Shown here: positions 1-5,154 of the stretch, piece after piece
How positions within the stretch are numbered: the stretch's first letter is position 1
Layout of the letters: each line of letters opens with the position of its first letter
Assembly (NCBI GenBank): GCA_035536235.1
Contig: DATLOQ010000165.1
Coordinates: 1 to 8,339, forward strand
From: DATLNF01 sp035536235
Lineage (GTDB): Bacteria; Actinomycetota; Actinomycetes; BP-191
Reading direction: 5' to 3'
Length of the DNA: 8,339 bases
Notes under the pieces: model-generated
Database searches by the model: none
What the model was told of the DNA's origin: nothing
Seen by the model: the letters and a program-made list of their open reading frames with translations, nothing else
Made by a program: the position numbers and the translations under genes

Positions 1-406
1 GTTCCCACCCACCGATCGGTACGCCGGTCGCCCGGTCGAGCTGGCGGCGGAACACGAAGAAGAAGACTCGGCCGTCTCCGCACACGGTCGCGGCACTGGC
101 ACAGGTGGTGTCCGGCGTGCCTGGCGGCGGACCGTTCGCACTGCAGGCCGGCGTGTAGTGGTAAGCGAAACGCGGACCAGTGCCTACCGGCCGCCTGCTG
201 CCCGCTGCCTCCGAGCCGCCGCCGGCATTCGGACCGGCCAGCGTCCCGCCCGCCCCAAACCCACCTTCCGTCGGCACAGCTTGCACTGGCGCCATGGGAC
301 AGCCATCCCTAGAGCAGGTCGCTGGCGCCGCGCCCGATGCGGTGCCGGGGGCTGGCAACGAAACAGTCGCCATGGCCAACACCACCGTGGTAAGCAGCAT
401 TCTCAT
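1..406 (-). CDS. Secreted Cys/Gly-rich protein of unknown function (C-terminus beyond window)
   Basis: The reading frame starts at ATG 406 and is open to the window edge (135 visible residues), so the C-terminus is missing. Residues 1-24 look like a Sec signal peptide: Arg at position 2, a hydrophobic stretch from LLTTVVLAM onwards, and a small-residue cleavage zone near TASGA. The mature part has a low-complexity Gly/Ala/Pro linker (about residues 45-75), Cys at 31, 36, 88, 102 and 109, and then an aromatic stretch, VFFFVFRRQLD, followed by TGVPIGGWE. The start codon overlaps the stop of the upstream lipoprotein gene as ATGA, which suggests translational coupling; I see no strong ribosome binding site. 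I do not recognise the family with certainty. The layout resembles actinobacterial secreted proteins that carry further extracellular domains downstream, but that is inference. A second ATG two codons in (M3) is an alternative start. Confidence 0.75.
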   Translation of the reverse strand, partial: MRMLLTTVVLAMATVSLPAPGTASGAAPATCSRDGCPMAPVQAVPTEGGFGAGGTLAGPNAGGGSEAAGSRRPVGTGPRFAYHYTPACSANGPPPGTPDTTCASAATVCGDGRVFFFVFRRQLDRATGVPIGGWE

Positions 407-948
407 GGCCGACTCAGCGTGAAATCGATGACGCTCCACGCGGTCCTTGACTTTCTCAATGAAAGTTCGCCCGTGGCACGAGTTCGACCTGGACTGGTTG
501 ACGCTACGGACCCATCTGGCGCCAGTTCCATTTGCGGGGGGAAAGTAACAATCACCTCGACTGAGGCAACATCGCCCTCGAAAGCTGGAGCCTCCGCAAA
601 CACCACCGATGTCTCCTCGCCCTTGTACCTGCCGCCGCGACCATAGATCTCTTTGATTGAAGAGATGTAGCGGTCGCACACTTTGCAGCCGGGCGCGGAG
701 ATTGCTTCGAGGGTGGACGTATCTCCCGTGTTGTAGGCGGCGTCGAGCACCTGGAAGAAGTAGCGGGCGAAGTCGGCGGCGCCTTGCGGAGTCAGCGCCG
801 ACGGGACTGCAGACACCAGCCGGCTCGGCGACGGCTCGGCCGACAGGCTCGCGAGCACAGCCGGTCCGGGGCTGTCGTCGCCCGAGCAACCGGCGGTAGT
901 CAGCGCCGACACGACGCAGATCGCCACCAGCCTGCCCACCCCGCTCAC
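403..948 (-). CDS. DUF6318-like lipoprotein
   Basis: A 181-residue exported lipoprotein of unknown function. The N-terminus has a short hydrophobic segment (about residues 7-19) ending in a lipobox-like TAGC with Cys21, followed by SGDD, so the mature protein is probably lipid-anchored on the outer face of the membrane. A Ser/Pro/Ala linker (about 22-50) leads to a folded domain starting at LTPQGAADFARYFFQVLDAAY (about 52-72), then TGD at 74-76 and a CKVC motif at 88-91, and ending with AWSVIDFTL near residue 177. That pattern fits my recollection of the DUF6318 family in actinomycetes. The frame stays open far upstream, but that part overlaps a better-supported plus-strand gene. I chose GTG 948 because a -10-like box lies seven bases upstream; GTG 939 is an alternative. 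The last 80 codons use many A/T-ending codons (ATT, GTT, ACT, GAA, CCA), unlike the genes to the right. It is coupled to the next gene by an ATGA overlap. Confidence 0.78.
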   Translation of the reverse strand: MSGVGRLVAICVVSALTTAGCSGDDSPGPAVLASLSAEPSPSRLVSAVPSALTPQGAADFARYFFQVLDAAYNTGDTSTLEAISAPGCKVCDRYISSIKEIYGRGGRYKGEETSVVFAEAPAFEGDVASVEVIVTFPPQMELAPDGSVASTSPGRTRATGELSLRKSRTAWSVIDFTLSRP

Positions 949-954
949 CGGCCC

Positions 955-960
955 AGGGTA
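955..960 (-). promoter_or_regulatory. Candidate -10 box for a leaderless lipoprotein transcript
   Basis: On the minus strand this reads TACCCT, fitting the actinobacterial TANNNT -10 pattern, and is followed by six bases and then GTG 948. That spacing would put transcription initiation at or beside the start codon, giving a leaderless mRNA. There is no good purine-rich ribosome binding site, which agrees. No convincing -35 element is visible. Confidence 0.4.
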
Positions 961-1013
961 GCCGCGTCGATGGTCACCGACGACCCCCCGGTCAGGCGCC
1001 TGTGGATGAGTTT

Positions 1014-1031
1014 TGTCACACCCACCTGACA
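1014..1031. promoter_or_regulatory. Inverted repeat in divergent promoter region (possible operator)
   Basis: TGTCA (1014-1018) and TGACA (1027-1031) form a 5-bp inverted repeat separated by eight bases, in the 117-base region between the divergent lipoprotein and 94-residue protein genes. The spacing is compatible with a dimeric repressor or activator site. The arms are short and chance occurrence is possible. Confidence 0.3.
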
Positions 1032-1052
1032 CGGTGATCTGGTCAGCGAGCG

Positions 1053-1058
1053 AGAGGA
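1053..1058 (+). promoter_or_regulatory. Ribosome binding site AGAGGA
   Basis: AGAGGA lies seven bases before ATG 1066. It is the main reason for preferring this plus-strand start over the competing antisense frames, which have no comparable site. Confidence 0.6.
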
Positions 1059-1065
1059 CCGAGTC

Positions 1066-1350
1066 ATGAACGGAAGCGACTCCGTGGTGGCATTCGTCCC
1101 GCACGAGGCGGGTGCGCTTCCGGTGGCTGAGGTGCTCAGGCAGTGGTTCCGGACCGCCGACGTACGTGCCCCGGACAGGGCGCTGCCCTGGCACGTCGTC
1201 GGCTGCGAGGCGGCGGTCGGCCTTGCCACCCGCGATTGGGTGGCGTTGGCGCGACGGGCCTACGCGGCGGGCGCTACCGAGGTCTGGTTGGTGCCGATCG
1301 GTGCGGAGACCGGCGGTCGGCTGCTGCCCCGGCTGGTCACTGCCGCCTGA
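1066..1350 (+). CDS. Small hypothetical protein, 94 residues
   Basis: A short cytoplasmic protein I do not recognise. It begins MNGSDSVVAFVPHEAGALP, has no signal peptide or membrane segment, and contains a single Cys (Cys47). The middle reads as amphipathic helix (VLRQWFRTADV) and a second Ala-rich helix (DWVALARRAYAAGA), followed by a strand-like EVWLVPIG and LLPRLV near the end. An alpha/beta fold is plausible but unproven. Support that it is a gene comes from the AGAGGA ribosome binding site, strong G/C preference at third codon positions and a start downstream of a clean divergent intergenic region. It is transcribed away from the lipoprotein pair and followed by a truncated gene remnant, so it seems to be transcribed on its own. 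Confidence 0.65.
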   Translation: MNGSDSVVAFVPHEAGALPVAEVLRQWFRTADVRAPDRALPWHVVGCEAAVGLATRDWVALARRAYAAGATEVWLVPIGAETGGRLLPRLVTAA

Positions 1351-1399
1351 GCGCTGCAGGCCTCTTAACGGCGGACTGCCGACACAGGAAAGACCCACC

Positions 1400-1555
1400 T
1401 GTGCGGTCGACTTGGGCGTCGCGGACGTCGTACACGGCGCTGCGGTGGACGCGATCCAGTGCGTGTGGTCGGCCGATGGCGCGTACCCCGGTGAGCCGGG
1501 CTATCCCGACACCGCGTTCCGGCGGCCGATCTACGGCCGAGCGTGGTGGTCATAG
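1400..1555 (+). pseudogene. Probable 5'-truncated remnant of a DUF4262-like gene
   Basis: In one plus-strand frame about 50 codons before the TAG at 1553-1555 read like the end of a real protein: ADVVHGAAVDAIQCVWSADG, then YPGEPGYPD, then FRRPIYGRAWWS. The order 'A-(I/L)-Q-x-V-W, acidic/Gly turn, Y/F-P, PGY, (Q/R)-P-x-x-G' resembles, from memory, the C-terminal end of DUF4262 domains. The N-terminal two thirds of that domain are absent: in this frame the sequence further upstream is the out-of-frame shadow of the 94-residue gene. No ribosome binding site or plausible start precedes the conserved-looking part. I therefore call it a degraded, 5'-deleted fragment. An unusually short intact peptide is the alternative. 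Confidence 0.4.
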
Positions 1556-1571
1556 CGGGTACCCCTGCGCT

Positions 1572-1597
1572 CTCACGTGTCTTCTATGACACGTGAG
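1572..1597. repeat. Perfect 10-bp inverted repeat containing paired CACGTG sites
   Basis: CTCACGTGTC (1572-1581) and GACACGTGAG (1588-1597) are exact reverse complements separated by the six bases TTCTAT. Each arm holds the palindrome CACGTG. It lies 17 bases after the stop of the DUF4262-like remnant and about 41 bases before the -10 box of the DinB-family gene. It could be an intrinsic terminator without a T-tract or an operator for a dimeric regulator. The nested palindromes and promoter proximity make the operator reading attractive. Confidence 0.6.
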
Positions 1598-1638
1598 CGG
1601 GCGGGGCTCACCGAGCAGAGGTGCGGACAAGGGCGACT

Positions 1639-1644
1639 TACACT
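1639..1644 (+). promoter_or_regulatory. Candidate -10 box for a leaderless DinB-family transcript
   Basis: TACACT fits the TANNNT pattern and ends eight bases before ATG 1653. No Shine-Dalgarno-like sequence lies between it and the ATG, so a leaderless mRNA starting at or next to the ATG is likely. No convincing -35 hexamer is seen at the expected distance. Confidence 0.5.
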
Positions 1645-1652
1645 CCCTGGAC

Positions 1653-2201
1653 ATGACCGAAGACATCCGGCCGGCCCGCGTCGAGCCGCCGCTCGCGGGC
1701 GACGAGACCGCCACGCTCCTAGGGTCGCTGGACCGCCAGCGCGCGACGCTCAGCTGGAAGTGCGGCGGACTCGACGCGGCCGGCATGAGCGCGACGGTCG
1801 GCGCATCGACGATGACGCTGGGCGGATTGCTGAAGCACCTCGCTGTCGTCGAGGACCTCTACTTCCGCGTGCGACTGCTCGGCCGCGAGCCGCAGCCGGC
1901 ATGGAGCTCGGTCGACTGGGATGCCGATCCGGACTGGGAGTGGCGTACGGCGGCAGACCACACCCCCGAGCAGCTCCTGTCGCTGTGGCGCGAGGCGGTG
2001 GACCGGTCCCGCGCCGCGGTGACCGAGGTGCTGGCTGACGCCGGCTTGGATCAGCTCGTCCAGCACACCCCGTGGCGCGAGCCCCCGAGTCTGCGGCGGA
2101 TGCTCGTCGACCTGATCGAGGAGTACGCGCGGCACACCGGCCATGCCGACCTCATCCGCGAGTCGGTCGACGGGCTCACCGGCGAGGATCCGCCGGGCTG
2201 A
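1653..2201 (+). CDS. DinB/DUF664-family putative metal-dependent thiol-transferase-like protein
   Basis: A 182-residue cytoplasmic protein of the DinB-like four-helix bundle superfamily (DUF664/mycothiol-dependent group). Members bind a divalent metal through His residues on the bundle, and in actinomycetes several use mycothiol as cofactor; the substrate cannot be predicted. Visible marks are the first helix with LLGSLDRQRATLSW (22-35), His62 in LLKHLAVVEDLYF (59-71), the Trp-rich VDWDADPDWEW (87-97), and the terminal-helix motif EEYARHTGHADLIRE (156-170) with His161 and His164. These give the expected metal-binding His set. Length is typical. The frame is open to a GTG at 1593, but I chose ATG 1653 because it fits the family's N-terminus and follows a TACACT -10 box. 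The 3' end overlaps the convergent permease gene by 26 bases. Confidence 0.88.
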   Translation: MTEDIRPARVEPPLAGDETATLLGSLDRQRATLSWKCGGLDAAGMSATVGASTMTLGGLLKHLAVVEDLYFRVRLLGREPQPAWSSVDWDADPDWEWRTAADHTPEQLLSLWREAVDRSRAAVTEVLADAGLDQLVQHTPWREPPSLRRMLVDLIEEYARHTGHADLIRESVDGLTGEDPPG

Positions 2202-3090
2202 TCTCGGCGGCGCTTCGACGACCTGCAGCCAGCCACATCCCCAGTCCCACGAAGACCGCAGCCACCACGAGCCGCGCGGTGATGCGCTCGTCCAGCAGTA
2301 CCACTGCCCCGAGGGCTGTCAGGATCGGGATGACCAGCTGGACGGTGCCTGCAGACGTTGCCGACAGCGCGCGCTGGCAGGCGTACCACGCGACGTAGGC
2401 GAAGGCGGTCGTGCCAGCTCCCATTCCCGTCGCCCAGGCGAGCCCCGTCACGGTCACTCGCGGGTCCGACCCAGCGCGGCTGAGCAGCACCGCTGACCAG
2501 GGCAGCATGACGGCGGCGAGCACCACGAAGTGACCCGTCGTCGCGATGCGCGGGTCCGTGGCCGTTCGTCCGGCCGCCGTGTAGAGACCCCACGCCGCAC
2601 CGGTCGCGGCTAGCAGCGCAATCCCGAGCGGGGTCACCGTGTCGGCCTTGCGGGAGGCCAGCACCGCGAGCCCCGCGAGCGCCACACCCGCGCCGGCCAA
2701 CCGGCGAGTCGGCACCGGCGTACGGCGCCCGACATCGACGGCCACCAAGGTGACCAGGACCGTCGCATAGAAGACGAAGGTGCCCGGGGCGGCGCCGATG
2801 TGCTGATAGCCGTAGGAGATGCACACCGCGTAGACGCCGAGCCAGCAGGCAGGCAGCAGGTTGGCCCGACCGACGGCCGGCCGCTCACGGCGCGCGAGAG
2901 TCAGCAGCAGCAGCGCGACAGCACCCGAGACGAACCGCACGCTGGTGAGCAGCCCGGCGTCGAGCAGGTCCCGTCGTACGACGTGACGCGTGATGAGCGA
3001 GTTGGCCGCGAAGGACACCAGCACAAAGGGGAGCAGCCCAATGTGAACCAGCCCGGCGACCTGCCTTGGAGCTCGCTCGGCGGCTGTCAC
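2176..3090 (-). CDS. EamA-family (DMT superfamily) membrane transporter
   Basis: A 304-residue polytopic permease of the drug/metabolite transporter superfamily. Two EamA repeats are visible (about residues 14-146 and 155-291), with about ten hydrophobic segments. The second repeat ends with the family signature region TSAGTVQLVIPILTALGAV (246-263), LLDERIT and a final Gly-rich helix, VGLGMWLAAG. An acidic residue pair after the ninth segment (DE at 267-268) and an Arg-rich cytoplasmic tail agree with the family. Members export or import small metabolites, amino acids or drugs; the substrate is not predictable here. The GTG start at 3090 overlaps the upstream DUF1905 stop as GTGA, which implies translational coupling and fixes the start. 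The 3' end overlaps the DinB-family gene by 26 bases on the opposite strand, leaving no room for separate terminators. Confidence 0.9.
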   Translation of the reverse strand: MTAAERAPRQVAGLVHIGLLPFVLVSFAANSLITRHVVRRDLLDAGLLTSVRFVSGAVALLLLTLARRERPAVGRANLLPACWLGVYAVCISYGYQHIGAAPGTFVFYATVLVTLVAVDVGRRTPVPTRRLAGAGVALAGLAVLASRKADTVTPLGIALLAATGAAWGLYTAAGRTATDPRIATTGHFVVLAAVMLPWSAVLLSRAGSDPRVTVTGLAWATGMGAGTTAFAYVAWYACQRALSATSAGTVQLVIPILTALGAVVLLDERITARLVVAAVFVGLGMWLAAGRRSAAEISPADPRR

Positions 3091-3392
3091 CCTGCTGGCT
3101 CACCCAACAGCTGAATGGTGACAGCCACGCGGTCGCCGACTTGCAGCCCGTTGCGCTCGCGGACGGCGCGCTTCATCGGCAGCACGTAGGCGCCGGCCTT
3201 CGCGTCGGGAAACAGCGACGTCGACCAGGTGGACTCGCCGACGACGACCTCGACCCGGACCGCGCCGAAGCCGGGACGCGGCGGTGTCTGGGCGTGGATG
3301 TCAGCCGAGAGCTCGGCGGGCAGCGTCACGAAGTGCCAGCTCCCTTCGCCGTCGTGCTCCCAGAGCTCTGCCTCGAACGCGAGCGCCGCCAC
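3087..3392 (-). CDS. DUF1905 domain protein
   Basis: A 101-residue protein consisting almost entirely of a DUF1905 domain, a small beta-barrel fold of uncertain function. It starts with FEAELWEH (6-13), followed by SWHFVTLPAELSADI (18-32), VRVEVVVGESTWSTSLFP (45-62), the signature YVLPMKRAVRERNGLQVGD (69-87) and a final strand VAVTIQLL. The frame is open nine codons further to GTG 3419, but GTG 3392 has a clear GAAGGGGG ribosome binding site at a seven-base spacing and begins just before the domain, so I chose it. The gene is the first of a two-gene unit with the EamA permease (4-base overlap). That pairing is not one for which I know an established function. Confidence 0.88.
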   Translation of the reverse strand: MAALAFEAELWEHDGEGSWHFVTLPAELSADIHAQTPPRPGFGAVRVEVVVGESTWSTSLFPDAKAGAYVLPMKRAVRERNGLQVGDRVAVTIQLLGEPAG

Positions 3393-3399
3393 AGACTGA

Positions 3400-3407
3400 C
3401 CCCCTTC
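3400..3407 (-). promoter_or_regulatory. Ribosome binding site GAAGGGGG setting the DUF1905 start
   Basis: On the minus strand GAAGGGGG ends seven bases before GTG 3392. It would lie inside the coding region if GTG 3419 were used, so it favours the shorter protein. Confidence 0.55.
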
Positions 3408-3446
3408 GCCGACCGACACGGCTGCTCATCACCCTCGCACACAGCC

Positions 3447-3473
3447 GACTGCGGACTCTTCGGGTCCACAGTC
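3447..3473. repeat. Imperfect 10-bp inverted repeat (possible terminator of the propeller gene)
   Basis: GACTGCGGAC (3447-3456) pairs with GTCCACAGTC (3464-3473) with one mismatch and a seven-base loop. It lies 76 bases after the end of the Asp-box propeller gene and before the DUF1905 gene, all on the minus strand. It could terminate the upstream transcript or bind a regulator. No T-tract follows. Confidence 0.4.
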
Positions 3474-3480
3474 GTGCGCA

Positions 3481-3516
3481 CTGCGGAATCGGCGCGTCCG
3501 CAGAGTGTCGGGACAC
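3481..3516. repeat. Two adjacent inverted repeats downstream of the propeller gene
   Basis: CTGCGGA (3481-3487) and TCCGCAG (3497-3503) form a perfect 7-bp stem with a nine-base loop. Immediately next to it GTGTC (3505-3509) and GACAC (3512-3516) form a second short palindrome. The first arm repeats the ACTGCGGA seen at 3448-3455. Together with the hairpin at 3447-3473 they fill much of the 156-base gap between the propeller and DUF1905 genes and probably separate two transcription units. Confidence 0.4.
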
Positions 3517-3548
3517 ACGGGGCCGCAGAGCCAGGGCTGGGAGCGGAG

Positions 3549-5021
3549 CTAGCGACCGAAGCGCACCGCGACGACGTCAGTCGGCCCCCCGCGCGACAGC
3601 GCTCCGGCGACCGTGAAGGCCGAGACGAAGCCACCGGCCGGCAACCCGGCGAGGCCCTCGTAGTCACCGAGCTGAGTACCGCCGGCCGCGTTGGTCGGTG
3701 GTGCGCTCGCGACGGAGAAGGCGCGGCTCAACGCGGCCTTCGTCCAGGTGACGCCGGCATCGGTCGAGACGGCCGCAACCGACTGCACGGTGCGCGGAGC
3801 CGGGCCCGCGGCGTACCAGGTCACCGCGACGGTGCCCTTGCCGTCGACTGCCACGGCGGGAACATCGACGCCCGGGCCTGGTCCGGCCAGGGTCAGCGGC
3901 GGGCTCCACGTCGCGCCGTTGTCGAGACTGCGACTCACCTGCACCCGGCCGATGCCGTCCGCGCTCAAGTCGGCCCAGGTGGCGTGGATCGCGGCTCCTG
4001 CACTGGCCACCGTGATCAGCCCGGGGAAGGTCTGCGACGAGCCGATCAGCTGCCCCCTTGTCGCCCAGGTCGCGCCGCCGTCGGCTGAGGTGATCGAGTA
4101 GAAGCGGGCATTCCCGATGAAGCTGGGAATCGAGTCGACACCGCTGGCATTTCTCGCGAGGGTGCCGGCTATGAACAGCGGCTGCGCCATGCCTTCTGCA
4201 AAGGTCATCACCAGCATGCCGTCGCGCTGCACGACGATCTGCCCGCCGAAGGTGACACCCCGGGTGTCGAGCGTCGTCAGCGGCAGGGTGCGCGCTGACC
4301 AGGTGCGTCCCCCGTCGACGGTGGTCGCGACGCCCATCACGGCGCTGCCGGTGAGGTTGACGCGGCTCCAGACCGCGTGGGCACGGCCCGGCCGGAACGG
4401 GTCGGCCGTGATCGTCGGCTTGTCGATGAGGAAGCCGTTGTCGACGTCACCGGCCACGACGACCGGTGCCGACCAGGTGAGCCCGTCATCGTCAGAGGTC
4501 TGCACGTAGACGTGCTTGGCGAACGGGTCCTGCTGACCCGCTGGTTCGGCGACGGTCGCGCCGGGGCTGCCCGGCTCGGTGCCGCTGACCGAGAGCAGGT
4601 AGGCCCGGCCGTCCGCGCCATAGGTGACCCACGGGTCGAACACGTTGTACGCCGGCGCCTTCTCGCCCTTCGGCACGCTGCACGGCGTGAGCCCAGGTAC
4701 GACGACCTGACGCCACGTCCGACCGCCGTCGACGCTGCGGCTCACCGGGTGCGCGACGTTGGCGTCTTGGTGGTAGGTCGCGATGAGGTGACGACCGTTG
4801 GTGGGGTCGACCGCGAGGCTGACCTCGCTCTCCGCGTGGTGGTACTCCGCAAAGCCGGCGGAGCAGCTCGCCGGGAACGGTGAGCGGCCGGCCACCTTGG
4901 CCAACGTGCTGACGTTGAGCCGAGAACCAGCGTCAGCACCCGGTGCCATGGTCAGCGCCACAGCGCACGACACGACCAGTGCGGTCCGGGAAAGGGCGAG
5001 ACGTCGGGAAGCGGGAGTCAT
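3549..5021 (-). CDS. Secreted Asp-box beta-propeller protein (BNR/sialidase-like)
   Basis: A 490-residue exported protein. A Sec signal peptide spans about residues 1-31 (basic SRR, hydrophobic TALVVSCAVALTM, cleavage near ADA). The rest is a beta-propeller with six Asp-box motifs of the form S/T-x-D-x-G-x-T-W, at 96-103, 176-183, 234-241, 312-319, 365-372 and 419-426. Between them are the recurring SLAVDPTNGRHL (68-79), DKPTITADP (200-208) and, near the end, LGDYEGLAGLP (451-461). This repertoire is found in exo-sialidases and other glycosidase-like propellers. The sialidase RIP motif and arginine triad are not apparent, so sialidase activity is doubtful; it may bind or cleave another glycan. 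ATG 5021 is preferred over ATG 5072 because it gives a compact signal peptide and lies beside a -10 box. It follows two ceramidase-family genes by 133 bases. Confidence 0.85.
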   Translation of the reverse strand: MTPASRRLALSRTALVVSCAVALTMAPGADAGSRLNVSTLAKVAGRSPFPASCSAGFAEYHHAESEVSLAVDPTNGRHLIATYHQDANVAHPVSRSVDGGRTWRQVVVPGLTPCSVPKGEKAPAYNVFDPWVTYGADGRAYLLSVSGTEPGSPGATVAEPAGQQDPFAKHVYVQTSDDDGLTWSAPVVVAGDVDNGFLIDKPTITADPFRPGRAHAVWSRVNLTGSAVMGVATTVDGGRTWSARTLPLTTLDTRGVTFGGQIVVQRDGMLVMTFAEGMAQPLFIAGTLARNASGVDSIPSFIGNARFYSITSADGGATWATRGQLIGSSQTFPGLITVASAGAAIHATWADLSADGIGRVQVSRSLDNGATWSPPLTLAGPGPGVDVPAVAVDGKGTVAVTWYAAGPAPRTVQSVAAVSTDAGVTWTKAALSRAFSVASAPPTNAAGGTQLGDYEGLAGLPAGGFVSAFTVAGALSRGGPTDVVAVRFGR

Positions 5022-5154
5022 GGCGGGCACGATAAATGCGCCAGGGCTGACGCGATGTCGGCTTTCGGACACTGCCCGCGAGGCCCCGGCAGGGACGTCG
5101 CCGCAGATTGTCGAACACGGGTCGCGCGCCGCGTCGGACGGTGGCGGCTGTGTG
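5022..5154. other. Intergenic region between short ceramidase-like and propeller genes
   Basis: This 133-base region holds the -10-like box at its left end and a weak hairpin (CTGCC 5072-5076 with GGCAG 5088-5092, 11-base loop) that might be a partial terminator. I see no small open reading frame with a ribosome binding site and no RNA gene in it. Confidence 0.4.
5029..5034 (-). promoter_or_regulatory. Candidate -10 box for a leaderless propeller-gene transcript
   Basis: The minus strand reads TATCGT, then seven bases, then ATG 5021. There is no purine-rich ribosome binding site between, so a leaderless transcript is possible. It implies that the propeller gene has its own promoter in addition to any read-through from the ceramidase genes. 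No -35 element is clear. Confidence 0.4.

Noticed and set aside
158..646. 162-residue plus-strand open frame at the left end
   Set aside because: It is Arg/Pro-rich and antisense to the secreted protein and lipoprotein, both of which show signal peptides and an ATGA overlap; no ribosome binding site.
949..1398. N-terminal extension of the lipoprotein frame up to 1398
   Set aside because: The extension would hide the signal peptide and lipobox inside the protein and lies antisense to the better-supported 94-residue gene.
2051..2824. 257-residue minus-strand open frame
   Set aside because: Shifted frame of the EamA permease, lacking its hydrophobic segments; the permease frame has clear family motifs.
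3066..4088. 340-residue plus-strand open frame
   Set aside because: Antisense shadow of the DUF1905 and Asp-box propeller genes, Arg/Gly-rich with no recognisable domain.
5021..5072. Longer start of the propeller protein at ATG 5072
   Set aside because: It adds 17 residues before a normal signal peptide and would place the -10-like box inside the coding region.
5072..5092. Hairpin after the short ceramidase gene as a firm terminator
   Set aside because: Only a 5-bp stem with an 11-base loop and no T-tract; too weak to annotate as a terminator.
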